64,000 bases of DNA, from assembly GCA_907163375.1 (NCBI GenBank), contig CAJQUW010014753.1, forward strand, positions 62,001 to 126,000, given 5' to 3'. The stretch is from Prostheceraeus crozeri (lineage: Eukaryota; Platyhelminthes; Polycladida; Euryleptidae). Under the pieces are notes generated by a model, which worked only from the letters and a program-made list of their open reading frames with translations, searched no databases and was not told the origin of the DNA. This document shows, in pieces, positions 42,180-54,833 of the stretch. The position numbers and the translations under genes were made by a program. The first letter of the stretch is position 1; every line of letters starts with the position of its first letter.

Positions 42180-42420
42180 CTATGAATCGTCGTCATGAGC
42201 TTGCTGGCTTGTAGGAGAACACAGGTCGCGCCATATAGATTTTTATTCAGCTTTTACATATATATGTCCAAGTAGCATGTCATATGCGCCTGTTTTAAAC
42301 TCTATGAAGAAGGGTCTGGACCCGAAACGTCGAGTAAAAGCTAGTTTTCTCTTTACTATTTTAACTAACGGATTTGCAGAAATTCAAGGGAGTGCGTTTC
42401 TCGATTACGAGTACAGCCTA
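42075..42420 (+). repeat. 5' (right) inverted arm of the Penelope-like element
   Basis: Uninterrupted arm, complementary to the left arm 38986-39147 plus 40269-40454. It starts with the inverted end of the GIY-YIG coding region and ends GAGTACAGCCTA at the target duplication. Confidence 0.9.
42302..42331 (+). ncRNA. Degraded hammerhead-like ribozyme core, right arm
   Basis: ATGAAGA at 42304-42310, a helix II AGGGTCTGGACCC with five GC/AT pairs, then GAAACGTC to 42331. Compared with the consensus CTGATGA box it differs at two positions, so catalysis is doubtful although helix II is perfectly paired here. Confidence 0.5.
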
Positions 42421-42628
42421 TATTTGATGACTAGCTATAGCGTGCATAGAAATAAACGGTTAAATTGAAATTGACTAGAATAGAAATTGACTCAAGGTCG
42501 CGGCACAACCGGGGAAACTAAGTTAAGACCTGAAGAACCAATCAAAAGCTTAGAATTACACATGTGACTAATTCTAACCCAATGGTTTTGTGTATGGTTG
42601 AGTGTATCTAAGTGAAAATGCCTGCAAT
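42421..42628. repeat. Inverted paralogous segment, occupied copy, right part
   Basis: Begins with the second TATTTGATGACT. It is complementary to 28868-29048 and leads into hAT-like MITE copy D. Confidence 0.85.
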
Positions 42629-43143
42629 CACAAAATTAGATTGTTTAAGCTCATCACTTTGCTAGAAGTGGAAACTGATTCAAAACGATGGCACATACAG
42701 GAACTCACTATATGGGCTAAAAGAAATTTTTAATACCTCGCAGAGATAGAAAAAATAGTCGTGCGCCGCTTGCGGATTGCTGTGAATTCCTTCAAAATGC
42801 TCCGATCGCCACGATTCCGTCAGATTCGAAGAATTCAGATCATTGCACATGAGTTTTCTCGATAATGTTGGCCCCTCCGATCATTATCAGAAAAGTTAGC
42901 AGGCTCACGAAAAACGTTCACAAACTTCTCTGTAAAATTTGACATCGACTGAGTATCTTTGCTGTGTGATCCGGTTAAAGACAATCGCTGAAGCTTCGCA
43001 CAATTTGGCGTGTTTAATGTTTAACTGACTGCTCATTGTTCGATTGCTTTATGTCAGCAGATTGTGCCATTTCATTAGCGCTGCATGATCTAATGTTTCC
43101 TTTCTAGTCAAGCAGAAGAAGAGACGAGATGTCTAATGCTTTG
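42629..43143 (-). mobile_element. hAT-like MITE, copy D
   Basis: Termini CACAAAATTAGA (42629-42640) and TCTAATGCTTTG (43132-43143). The flanks CCTGCAAT and GGTGCAAT share 6 of 8 positions; in paralogous copy B the corresponding left flank is CGTGCAAT, sharing 7 of 8. This is the best evidence for an 8-bp target duplication and thus for a hAT-type mobiliser. The conserved internal frame is broken in this copy. Confidence 0.85.
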
Positions 43144-46100
43144 GGTGCAATTTACGTGCTACTATTGTGCATTGCATGAAGTTTTACCTCTATTCTAGAG
43201 GTTTTATTGATATCAATTTTTATGATAACGTGATGCAACCGAGCCGCAGCAGAGGCTCCAAGTATTACACAAACTACCCCATGCAATGGCATTATTCAAG
43301 CTGTAGAGTAATTTTACGATAGAAAGGCTAAGGAATGTGTATTTAGAGACTTCAATTGAGATAAACGGGGGCCGCATTTATACATGTAACTACATATATA
43401 AGTTTCAAGCCTGTGTAAGTTTTGCATAAATTGTAACGGAGCTAATTATTGTATTGGAGGTGACATACATGTAGTTAAAGGAGCCAATTCTGAGATTAAC
43501 GAGGCCTAGCACTACATACTTATGAGTTGTACGAGTACAGCATCTGCAATACGAAATTTTCTCTATCTTAGTGCCTCAAGCAATTCATTCACTTTTGAAT
43601 ATATGATTTCATAACTTTATTGGGGGATCCTTTACAAAATTGTCCGATAATTTGAAAATTCCAAAAATCATTCAATGTGCATGTACAAATTCCTTTCTAT
43701 CGCAAAAGTTGATTGATGCTTGTACAATTCACACTCTGATCACCACATGCTATTTCCCTACATAATGTATACTTGTGCAATGCTGCAAAAGAAAGGATGT
43801 TGGATGTAGTTATCGGAAACAGTTATCAGAAAGGCTTCATAAAAGAGATTGTGAGATGTGATTCGCGAGTTTCAACTTGAAATGAGGTTTTTGGTATACT
43901 ACTTTTTATTATCAACAGAGAGTAGTACTCGTTACCAAGGTTTAAGTGCAGGAGAGAATGACAAATAATCGGCAGATTAGCTGTGGCTGGTGTTTGTGGA
44001 TACTATTAGAAGCAAAGATTGAAAGTGATATGTCCAAATCGAGCGGTTAATCAATCGGAAAGGGGAAGGGTTCGGGTGACGATTGCGGGAACAATTATGA
44101 TGTAAAGGAATCCGGAAGCGCAGCTTTTGAATCGTTCTCATTTTTGAGTATGAAGCTGATTTACAATAGGAATACCTACTTAACTTATCATATCGCAGAT
44201 CATGATAAGACATGTCACCATCTTTTTAAGTATGTATAACACTTTGACTCATAATAATATGTCCTCAGAGGAAGCGTCGGAAAAATATGCGTGAGTCGAC
44301 TCCAGTGATGGCATTGAATTTCGACTATTGCAAAATGCAAAACGATTGATTTTATTCCTATATGGTTGATGGTTCTTTTATCCAGTTGATTTTTATAAAT
44401 GCAATTCCCATGAAATGCAACCTTTAGGGCTGTTAGGTCCTTACAATTTCCTGTTTATATTCTGTAAATAGAATGTACAGAATGTATAACACTGAACGAT
44501 ACAGCAAGATCTTATCTGCATTGAATGAATCACATATGCAAGTCGCTTTGAGTATGCTGTGAAACATATCTGAAAATTTTGTGCTTCTAGCTCTTAATTA
44601 TGTCATATGTGTGATTGTCATTAATTTCTTTGATTAACAATTGAATTCCAACTCATAGTCGATGTCAGACTCAATGTTGGCATTTCAGTGAGTAATTGCT
44701 GTTGCCCTTATTTCAGTTTTTCGAAGCTCTTTAGAAACAATTTTCTCCTTTTGTTTTGAAACAATAGTCTTTCATGGACAATTGTCTAATATAGTTCACA
44801 ATCTTTTCATAAAACAAGTTAGAAATCAATGCGAAAGGTTCATGAAATCTGGGAAATCGGCTTGTCATGGAATTTCGTCTAATTGTGACATTTTGATACT
44901 TTCGTTGGATTCGGAAAATATTTCAAATAACTATTATACGTACATCATGTTGTGTTCGTCGTTTAGACAAGGCATTGACAAGGCAATAGTTTATTCTGTT
45001 TTAATTACAGTATACATTTCCAACGCTGGAACATTGAAATTTTATCATAATGATGACCAACATAATAAAGAGAATGAACATTAGTTTAACATCCAGAGAT
45101 GAAGATCGACTGCCGGATATTACCGGCTCAAAACCGTGACTTTTCCCAGTGTTGGATTTGACGGGAGGGAAAGTGGGGAAGTTCCCCTGCACTACACCGT
45201 CTCATCTCCCGTACTGAAGGTTTGCCCTCCTTCCCTGAGGGGGACGAATATATTTTCCGGAGGGACCTAAATTACCTCAACCAAATTGGTTGAATATCAA
45301 TAAATTATTTTTTTTGTAAATATGAGTTACATTAACAGGTGTCGGAAATTTCCTCACGATTCTTCTGAAACGTAATTATCAACATCTTTGTTAAGAAACA
45401 GATGAAGATGATAAATCAATTCGAGAAGCAGAAAATGTATCAAAATCATCACAATAAGAGTTCAATTCAGAAAAGCAAGTTTGGGATATTATTAACTTTT
45501 CACTCTTTGAATAATGATATCCCGGGTTTTCTGAATTCATTATATGTTTAATGGCAATAAATTATAGAAAGGAGTATTTATTTGGATTGTGAGTAGACCT
45601 ACTATAAACTTCCGATTCACAAGGGTGTCTACGGACATTATTTGACCAAATGAGGGTGGTGCCATGTGCATGCATTCGAGAGTCCTTGATAAGCATCAGT
45701 CTTCCTTATCCCATTTATGCCTCAGCTATTTTCAAAAATTATTCGCGAGCGTTCTATGTGCGAGGTTGAGAGTGATGCCATAAGCATCGAATTGATCCTT
45801 TTTTTTAATCACAACTTCATGCGGCTTTAGTTGCAGTGTTGACCCAAAAACGTCTGGTCGAAATTTGCGCTTAAACGAACATTTAGAGAAAATTGTCTAA
45901 TTTTCATCTGATTCCTCCTGCTGCTATCAAGCTCAAATCCTACATTGACATTACCTATGATTTATACAATTCAACATATTTCTCATTAATCACATAAATT
46001 GAACGAATGTAGTAACCACATGCCTTGTAAAAATGTAGAAGCATGAGATGACATAGCCGTTGAATTACAAACATGAATATTTCAGATGAAACTTAATTAC

Positions 46101-48501
46101 AATATTCGAAGAAGCTATCGTCAGGTATTCAATTTTTAAACATCCTGTACTTTGTGAACATTGTCGACTATGTCTCATTATGTTGAGTACATGTACATTG
46201 TTGCATTGATTTTGAGGAAATACACAACGAATAAGTGAAATTATCTCTTTATTTCTCGCGCTACAGGCTTTCTGCATCAATTTCAAGCAGTTATTGAATT
46301 TCATTCTACTGGAAAATGCAGTGCTATCTCCGCAGCTGAATGAATTAAACAAGGGGCTGGAAATTTATGCACCTCAATAAACAAGATGTACTGATTGCAG
46401 ATCTGTCTATTTTCATCAAGTGCAACGATGTAAATAATTATTTCAACAACGAATTTGTTGATGACAATTCTTGCGGACAGATTTCTGTGCATTCGTTTAC
46501 GTGTAATCGAACAAGGACATTTAATTTCACACCAGATAAACAATATGTGACGATTTATTCGCATTACTTTATTGTCCCATCTATTCCTCCAACTTTCTCA
46601 GAGCTCATCTATTCTTTTTTCATTCTATCTCTCTATTATCTTCTCTTGTTTTCTCAGGGACTATGAATATTTCAACATCGCACCGATGATCAACTTCGGA
46701 TTGCTCAATCAGACGATGGAGTTGGTGACAATGTGAAGGAACAGAAGAAAATTCTCTCCTGATGCAGCAGGTTGATACTGGTATGAATTTAGCAATAATA
46801 GACCTACATTTATGATGATGATGCGCTTAATGCAGCGGGATGTCTGTATGAGGATCGCAGACATGTACATGTAAGCGTCAGCAGGGTTGGATCAAGCATA
46901 TATAATCAAGTTTACTCTATGCTCAAGTAAAAATCATGTTTTTTGAGATGTTTAAAGAGAGAATGGTGTTTTTCTTTTTTGTAGCAGCATCTTCCATAAT
47001 CTATTGTGGATTGAACAGTATATCAATGAATCGACAACCTCAAAATCTGTCTTGATATGTGAAATAGAACACATGTGATGTTGGTAGCATGTTACTTGCA
47101 ACTTTATTATATCGTATGTCTTTTATTATGCTAATTGCATTTGTCGATATCGAGTATGGTTATTTTTTGGCAGCATGGCAAGTCAGGGATATGCAGTCGG
47201 ATTATTGGTAGCTCACTTGTCGAATATGATATCAAGGCACCTATCAACAAGCTATCAGATTCATCAAATGCATGAATCTAGAATACAGTCTGTCTAAATG
47301 ATCATTACAGAAACGGATTATTTGAGGACAATTCTTGTGCACAGATTTCTATGCATTCGTTTCAAGCAGATTTTCACACCTGATAAACAATAAGTGACGA
47401 ATAAGTGTGTGATTTATCAAGTCCATCTTAACACTAGCAAAATGCAACCATGATGGCTGGTAATAGGTCATATTTTCAAAATCAATATTTATCATTTTGC
47501 AGTATCACTGATTTACTTGTCAGTTTGCATAAGGAATCTCTAATCACTTGTCATTGATCCACAATACTATTTAGAAAGTATTTGACAACAGTTGAATGAA
47601 AACCCATTATCAAAACTATGTTTAAAGTAATTTTTCAAAACCAAATAACTAAATTCAAATAATTTTTAGCTATCTACAGAACCAACATGACACCAACGCA
47701 ATGGGCATGCCTCCAAAGATCCCAAGTATGACAACTTTTTATTGTAGTGCTTGAACACCATTGTTAAATCAACATTTGTTGAAATGTTGCACATTCTCGG
47801 GTTACGCCCTGTGTTTTCCATTAAGTTGCACATGTATTGATTTATTAGTGATATAACAAGGTGGGAGTTTCAGTTTGCTTGAATTGATATACTCATGAAC
47901 CGCAATAAATCAAACAAAATTAAAATGTCATTGGCAGATTGAAGTCTCAACTCTGATGATTGAAGCTAAGATAGCGCTTTGTGAATTGCATTGAATTTCT
48001 TTGCAATTGTTCTAAGGAAAGGAAGTGAGAGACAAGCTAAATGTTCTTCAAAAGTAACGAAACACTGTAGCCACACATTAGTCCAATAAACTAACCAAAA
48101 ATACTTTCATCGAGGCGTTCAATCGAACATTTTGATACGGTCATACGACTATGAATACGCCTACAAGATTAACCAATTCGGGTTTTCTCCTTTCATATAT
48201 TGGATTAATTATTCGCATATACATGTACCGCAGTTAAAATTGAATGCTTCTGACGATTACAGAAATGTGGCAAGGTAAAATGCTTTTCAATGGAGACAAG
48301 TTTTACTACATAGAAATACAGGTGAAATGCCATTTTCCAGGTCGTACTACTCACAATTTTGTTTTCCGTACGAATCTTCTTTTACAGTTCGTTAAAGTAA
48401 TCTAAGGGCCACAAATCCCAGCAATATAAAATAGAACCCAGGGGAATAGCCAGAACATGGAGTGAAGGTAACATGCGGCTACATAAATTCTATATGCACA
48501 T
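43144..48501. other. Intergenic DNA, unassigned
   Basis: About 5.3 kb with no recognised gene. Frames at 43977-44213 (minus), 44782-45084 (plus), 46065-46564 (minus) and 46367-46666 (plus) carry no known motifs. A partial direct repeat occurs: 46460-46555 and 47331-47395 share ACAATTCTTG, ACAGATTTCT, GCATTCGTTT and GATAAACAAT. Family unknown. Confidence 0.45.
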
Positions 48502-49770
48502 GTGTATACCAGCATTCTTTATGGACGTTTTCCACTGATCTGGAAAATTGGTGACATAATCTCGATCCCCAAAGCCTCGGAGAATGTAATAGAAAAATCC
48601 AGACCGATTAGCCTCTTGCCAATTCCAGCCAAGATTGCCGAGCGTGTCATCCTATCAAGCATCCGTCCCCAGCTAACAGCTCACCTTGGTGCTAATCAAT
48701 ACGGGATTAGGAAGAAATCATCAACCACTCACGCTGTCATCTATGCTCACGATGTCCTAACCAGATTTGCCGATGACCCACAGACGGGAGCCGCTATTCT
48801 GATCAGCTTTGACCTCTACAAGGCCTTTGACAGAGTTTGTCACTCAAAGCTGCTTTCCAGGGCCAGTCAGATGAATCTTCCTGCGGGATTTCTGTTGTTA
48901 TTGAAGAGCTACTTATCTCACAGGCAGCAAAGAGTACGCATTGATAGACAGAAGAGTGAATTGATGAAGGTCACAGGAGGAGTGCCACAGGGGTCCCTCC
49001 TAGGACCTTATTTGTTCGGCATTTATATTTCATCGCTTCAGACTATTTTCCCCTCGAACCACATAATCAAGTATGTTGACGACATTTGTTTCTTATCAAG
49101 AGTCCGAAAGTCCAGCATTCCAAGGGATCTTGCTGAGATCGAAAGTGATCTTGACAATATTTCAGATTGGGTTGCGTCAAATGAATTGACCTTGAATGCG
49201 GACAAAACCACCGGTCTAGTGAACTACCGCGGTGGATTCAAGAGCATTTGCAGTATCGAGGGTGCCATCCCAACTGTCAAGTTCCAAGACAGCATTCGGT
49301 TTCTTGGGGTTCATTTGGATGCGAACCTTGTATGGAGAGGCCATGTGAAGTTCATCGAGAAAAAGTGTGCTCAACGCATGTACATTCTGAGGCGGGTCAG
49401 ATCTGTCACTAGTATTGATGACTTCACTACCATTTATCAAGCATTGGTTCGGTCGCTGATAGAGTACTGCTGCCCAGCGTTTGTGGGAATCTCCTCAACA
49501 GACTCAAACCGACTGGAGAAGATTCAGAGGCGCTGTCTGAAAATCAAATCGCGTGATCTGAAGCTGGATGACATTGAAGCTAGAAGATGGTTGCAAGCTA
49601 TCAACACCTTCAACAGCCTGGAAAGATTAGAGACTTCCATCAGAGAATTGTTCCCCAGTTATTTACCAAGTGGGCGTCTCGCCGTACCATTCTGTAGAAC
49701 TTTGCGTCGTCAAAATTCTTTTGTTCCACGCATTTGTAGCACCCTTTCAAGGTCATCTACGAGACACTAA
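48502..49770 (+). pseudogene. LINE reverse transcriptase fragment with YVDD motif
   Basis: About 422 codons open without a stop, from YTSILYGRFPLIWKIGDIIS through RPISLLPIPAKIAE, YGIRKKSSTTHAVI, LISFDLYKAFDRVCHSKLLS (first Asp, though DLYKAFD rather than DxSKAFD), GGVPQGSLLGPYLFG, KYVDDICFLS and LGVHLDANLVW to IEYCCPAFVGIS. The catalytic motif is YVDD where most LINEs have YADD. The lack of stops over 1.27 kb suggests recent truncation. The nominal GTG at 48502 is only the start of the open frame; the natural ORF2 start is missing, so this is a fragment and not a working gene. Confidence 0.88.
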
Positions 49771-49928
49771 ATGCGCGTGACTATTAGTTTTATACTTGCT
49801 TTTGTACGCGTAAACGAATGTGTTCTTAGTTTCGACTAAACAAAACTGTCATTCTGCTACTTTTATCTGTGTATTTTATTTCTGATTTCTATTCGACGAT
49901 ACAATATAAACATTTCTCTCTCTCTCCC
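48502..49928 (+). mobile_element. CR1/jockey-group LINE, 5'-truncated, RT open
   Basis: A LINE starting abruptly inside the reverse-transcriptase domain near 48502, continuing through the stop at 49770, a 3' untranslated region and a (CT)n-rich tail around 49914-49928. 5' truncation is the usual outcome of incomplete target-primed reverse transcription. No endonuclease or ORF1 is present upstream. Confidence 0.85.
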
Positions 49929-52900
49929 TATAATTGTATCTTTGTTTTCATTCTATTTGATTGTTTTTACATTATACATACGATATGCATATTATGCAGT
50001 ACGATGTCATCTAATACTACAGCATTGAAAATTTAGTAGAAATAGAAGATTGCATAATTTGGGAAGTTCAGCATCAGATGTTCACACGAATTATAGCTAT
50101 ATATATATATATATATATATATGTCAAGTAAACTGCAATACAAGTTAAATTTGTATGATTTCGTATGGAATGGAAAGCATCCAAAACTATTTTCTCAAAT
50201 TCACAATTTCACGTTGAATTCAGCTGCCAATAAATGACAGAATCATGAAGAATTATCTTAATTTTGAAATTTGCGACATCGCTTTAACATGCAAATGCAG
50301 ATATAGTACAGAAGTTTGCAAATGGATTCATTTTATGAGTATTATGCAATTGGAATTTGTAAATGTGCTAGTTAAGTGTTGGTCAACCATGTCGTGCTTT
50401 GATTAATAGAACCATGCGCAGAATGACAGTAGCAATCATGTACTTCAACCGTCTTCTTAAAAAATACAGTTTTGTAAAATACAATCTGTCTTTAAAAAAT
50501 ACAATTCTTAAAAAATACAGGAGGGACACATTATGTGAGTCCCCTCCGAAATTCCAGATTTTAACAGTAATTAATTAGGGGTTAGGGGACATGGCTCCGT
50601 AGCCCCTTAAATACACCACTGCACTGGTAGCATTCACTCCATAAAGAAATAAGTTTTGCAGCACCACATTTGCAGTCAATTTGGTTGCCCTATACACGAT
50701 AACACAGGTTTTTAAAGATCGCTTCACAGATTGTAGATCCGTGAAATGTTCTGGCAATCGAATGTCATCAATGATCAGACTTAAAAGTTCACTTGTAAGT
50801 CTATCTCCACTTTGTCCTTTATATTTGATGGTTTACAATCTTTGGAAGATAGCGAATTATGTAGAAGCTTTGTAAGCAGATAAATCGCATTCATCAGCGG
50901 ATGTCATTAAATTGGATTGTTTACGGTTTGTCTATTGAAACTTAAGAGTTCGCTTAGAGTTCTAGCTTGAACTTAAATGTTCTATACATGTATTCACAAG
51001 CTTTGAAATCCGAAAATAAGGAAGAACTGCTTCCGATATCACTATTCTTAACAGAGGTGGAAACTGCGAAGCGTAGTTGTGGGCGCCTACACTTCCGCAC
51101 CTATGATTTCCTTTCCAATAGACATTCTATTCAAATGTGTTATTTCTTACTGTACTTTGCAGCTGTTTCTTATTATTCTGACTTTATATCAAGCATATAT
51201 ATACCAGGTTTACGCAATAGATTGTTTTTAACGAATTAAGTAGAAATGGACCATAGATATCTATTTGCTACTCATGCAAGGGAAGGAGTTCCATCCTATC
51301 ACATCACGTAGCCTACATGACGGAAGTGTTGTGTATTCACTAGCGCTACAGAATTCTGATGATCACATTCATATCAGACTGCATGACATGAATAGCTAAA
51401 TATGAATAATAAAAGATTATCGAATCTGAATTCATAGAAGATTCCATCTCCTTGTGCTTTCCACTCGTCAACAACGTGACCGCATCATTTGATTTTCATA
51501 CTTAATACTTTTTGGTTGCTGCCGTTGTTGTTATCAACACAGCTGTCACAAATAAAAGAATTCTGAAATCTACAAATGAGCATTCATTCTTTTACAAGAA
51601 ATCAGCAGTTTCACCTTGATTTGAGATGCTCCTTGGATTGAGATTCTCAAAAGTCAAAAAGCAAAATGTTTTATTGCTGACTTGCCGCTAACATAAATGC
51701 ATAAATGATGTATACAGTGATGTGTAGATAAATTGCGATTGTATTTGTGAAACTTATTAAATCAAAACACGACAAGGCTAGCAAAATTCGAAGAATCCAG
51801 GAAACGGAAGAAACCAAAGTTAAACAACTGCCCTAGAGGAAAATCGTGTCAAAAACTAGACTACTTAAAGTCAAGAGCACATAAATATAAATTAATACTT
51901 AAAACATAGAGTTTCTTATCCTAATACAGGGTAGGAAACATAATACAGATACCGGATAGTCGACCCAATTTCTACAGGGACGGGAAGTAAATCAAGACTT
52001 ATAATTAATTTCACTTACATCTGCAAACTAAAGATGAGAGCTCGGAGGAAACATAGCATGGAAGATACCTTCGAGAGGATGAGACTGGTACTTGAAATGG
52101 TAGCTTGCTTATTTGATGAACACATTTCACGAGATTGGCTAATTCGGTATCAAAAATCGTCATCTGAGCTTCTACAACAGCTGACTGTAACCATCAGGCT
52201 GAAAGTGCTATATTTTGTGCTCTATGATTTCCTCGGCGCACAAACACGACATAAATAGTGCAACTCACCATTTCATGATTATTTTTGTATCATTTGATTG
52301 AGCTCAGGGCTAGAGCTCCCTTGTTTTTTTTATCAAAAACTGGAAGTTGCAATTTTCTGATTATATTATCACAATTGAAGTAAGGAGTTCAACCGGAAAG
52401 AGTCCTACTGCTCGAAAATGAATGCGGTAAAAATGCTACCCAACTTTCACAAATAAAAAAATTGGTTATACTGAATTGGACAGCGGTGTGAGTGAATCTA
52501 TTGCAGATGTGACAACGTCCGATGCCGTCAGAACAGCAACATGTCAGCAAAACTATTCGATACAATTCCTCTTGACACAAGTTTTCTTGTAGAATGTCAA
52601 TTTCAATTTTTTATTTGATAGCTCCATTTATCGTTTGATACAGAAGAAGATTATCGAGTTTAGAAGATTGTGTTCGATGAATTATTATTTCTTTCCATGC
52701 GTCTTAGTGCTATCAACCTCGGGTTGCATAAAAGTAAAAAAATCAAGCTAAATGAACAAAACGGAGAATTGTTATTTTCCAAATTACTGTGATTGTTTCG
52801 CATTGAAAAATATCAAAATTGGATTTCACACTAAACTTACAACTTTAAAATTTTATTATTTAGTCTGCAATTTTTACATTTCAACAACATTTTGTAATTT

Positions 52901-53298
52901 TTTGCTTCTTTTGCTTCTGCTATTTAAGGTACAGCTAAAGGTATATTTCGATGTTTCGGCCATTCTTAGTTCATGATGAAAATCAAACTCAATTCTTTGA
53001 GTTTTGCCAATTTATCAATTTTACCAAAACATTCAGCCATCACGGAATGAATTTACAATGCATCCAATCAATCTCAGCAGCATTCACAACAGACCGTACT
53101 GCCTGAAATGTGCGGATCAGGCCGGGTCTGAAAATGTCCTATTATTCGGGTTCGGGCAGGGCCACCACTGACCTCTATGCTAGCTCGTGACAAAGCTCTT
53201 GACTCTACAAGGCATCCTTTGGGAACGTCTACAACATCAGAAGACACGGATTTAGACAGTGACGCCTTTCCTTAATAGTCCGAGAAATATTGACATTT
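49929..53298. other. Intergenic DNA, unassigned
   Basis: Includes a (TA)n tract at 50098-50121 and a short tandem AAAAAATACA cluster at 50458-50520. Frames at 50967-51239 and 52034-52258 lack known domains. Confidence 0.5.
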
Positions 53299-53505
53299 TC
53301 TTCCTAAATTCGCGCACGCCCTTCTTATTATTTCTACTGTGGATTGTCATCCAACATCAACAAAACGACAAATCTTACTCTGTAGTTTCCGGTCGTCTTG
53401 CAAGCCTCGGAGCGTCAATCATCGAAAAATTCACTTTGTTCATGGATCTGCAAATGCTCCCGAGTTTGATACATTCAATAGCGCAATGATCTAATATTCA
53501 TTTAA
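53299..53505 (+). repeat. 200-bp inverted repeat, left arm
   Basis: Complementary to 54625-54833. Shared strings include CTAAATTCGCGCA at the outer side, GATTGTCATCCAACATCA and TTTCCGGTCGTCTTGCAA. Identity is about 80-85 per cent by eye. Confidence 0.8.
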
Positions 53506-54077
53506 TATCTCAAAATGAGATTTGTCATTTTTCTGATTATGATTGTACTTTTTGGACAAATTTCTACTGCAACAGGTAGAAATGTGATATTTCTGGGAGT
53601 AGTTCACTTGATAGATTTGCTTTTAAAGTTAATGGAAGAGTAATGAAAGAGTTAATTAGCGAATTTAATCGTTGCAGTTAAAAAAGCATGCTTTTCTACT
53701 TACTAAAATGATATTCGCATAATTTCTTTCAGGGAACAGTATATTTTACTTAGTAATAAATTTGAGCTGCAGATTGTGAATTGAGACAGACAATTCTGAA
53801 ATTTATTTAGATCGACTTCTCTCTTCAATTGTATTCTCACAAGTGTAAGCCAGTTACGTGCATGATATTTTGGTCATTCTTGCTGACCGCGTTAGTCTCT
53901 AGCATCCCACAGCATCCCGTCAAATTGACGCTAATTATGACCAGGCATGAATCAATTCAATTTCTATTCAACAAAAGTCCTACCTTCATCACTAATATTG
54001 TTACTATATTTTTTTTGGTTCTCAACCGCATGACTCTGCTATTTTTCGGTCGGAACGGTGCATTGACCTCGGAGTCC

Positions 54078-54260
54078 TACCAGGATTCAGGGAGATTAAG
54101 CTCTGATCTCAAGATGTGGGCACTGCCTAGGAGTGCAGCCTTAATCAATTCTGGTACATGGTGGTGACCAGAGATCTTCTGCAAGTATTGATTCAGCTTT
54201 GGGCTATGGGCACCAAGAACCCCGATTACTACTGGAACGACTTCAGCTTTCACGTTATAT
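54078..54260 (-). pseudogene. LINE C-terminal fragment
   Basis: The minus strand reads AEVVPVVIGVLGAHSPKLNQ then ELIKAALLGSAHILRSELNL and a TAG stop. A block of the form VxVIPVVxGALGxxxxxLxxxL...LLQKxALLGxARILRK closes the polymerase of a widespread group of invertebrate LINE-like elements. It lies inside the inverted repeat 53299-54833. Only about 56 codons are recognisable. The longer plus-strand frame 53829-54167 is a shadow. Confidence 0.6.
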
Positions 54261-54624
54261 TTTTACATTATTTCTAGTCGCAAATCCTGATAATTGCTAC
54301 ATTATAATAATAATTTGATATTATATAAAATACTAGACTAAAATCACTAGACTTTTCCACAGAAATTCGACTTTTCTCTTTACACAGGTTAGCGGGACTT
54401 GAAAAAAAATTGCTTGCGGACAAGACAAAAGGTGCTTGCTGATGGCAATTTCAACTCCTCAGTCAGGTATCTATCCAAGTCAGATGCCTCGGTCTTCAGA
54501 AGAATCAGATAACTGAAACCTTGCTGCATCTAAAAAATATTCCGTGAATGTCACTTTTTGCAAGCTGAAGAGCATCGTATTTCTAGCTGCTGTTGGAGAA
54601 ATGAACCCTAAAAGTGCAGTCATA

Positions 54625-54833
54625 ATCAAAAAAATGAATGTTTGATCATTACACTATTAAGTGTACCAAACTCGGAAGCATATGTAGATCCATAAACAAA
54701 GTGAATTTTGCGATGTTTGACGCTCCGAGGGTTGCAAGACGACCGGAAACTATAACTTAAGAATTGTCGTTTCGCTGATGTTGGATGACAATCGACAAAT
54801 AGAAATAATAAGAATCTCATGCGCGAATTTAGG
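54625..54833 (-). repeat. 200-bp inverted repeat, right arm
   Basis: Complement of 53299-53505. The outer side reads GCGCGAATTTAGGACG. No target duplication is obvious. Confidence 0.8.

Larger units (their letters stand above)
38952..42420 (-). mobile_element. Penelope-like element with inverted arms and 12-bp target duplication
   Basis: Flanked by TATTTGATGACT on both sides (38940-38951 and 42421-42432); the paralogous segment has this site once. Arms of about 345 bp are inverted: the left arm 38986-39147 plus 40269-40454, and the right arm 42075-42420. The left arm is interrupted by a Tc1-like element. A 34-bp extra tail (38952-38985) follows the 3' arm. The coding region on the minus strand has reverse transcriptase and GIY-YIG endonuclease. 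The right arm is an inverted copy of the 3' end including the last coding stretch, a known Penelope-like architecture. The element is 2.35 kb without the Tc1 insert, and its coding frame is broken. Confidence 0.9.
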
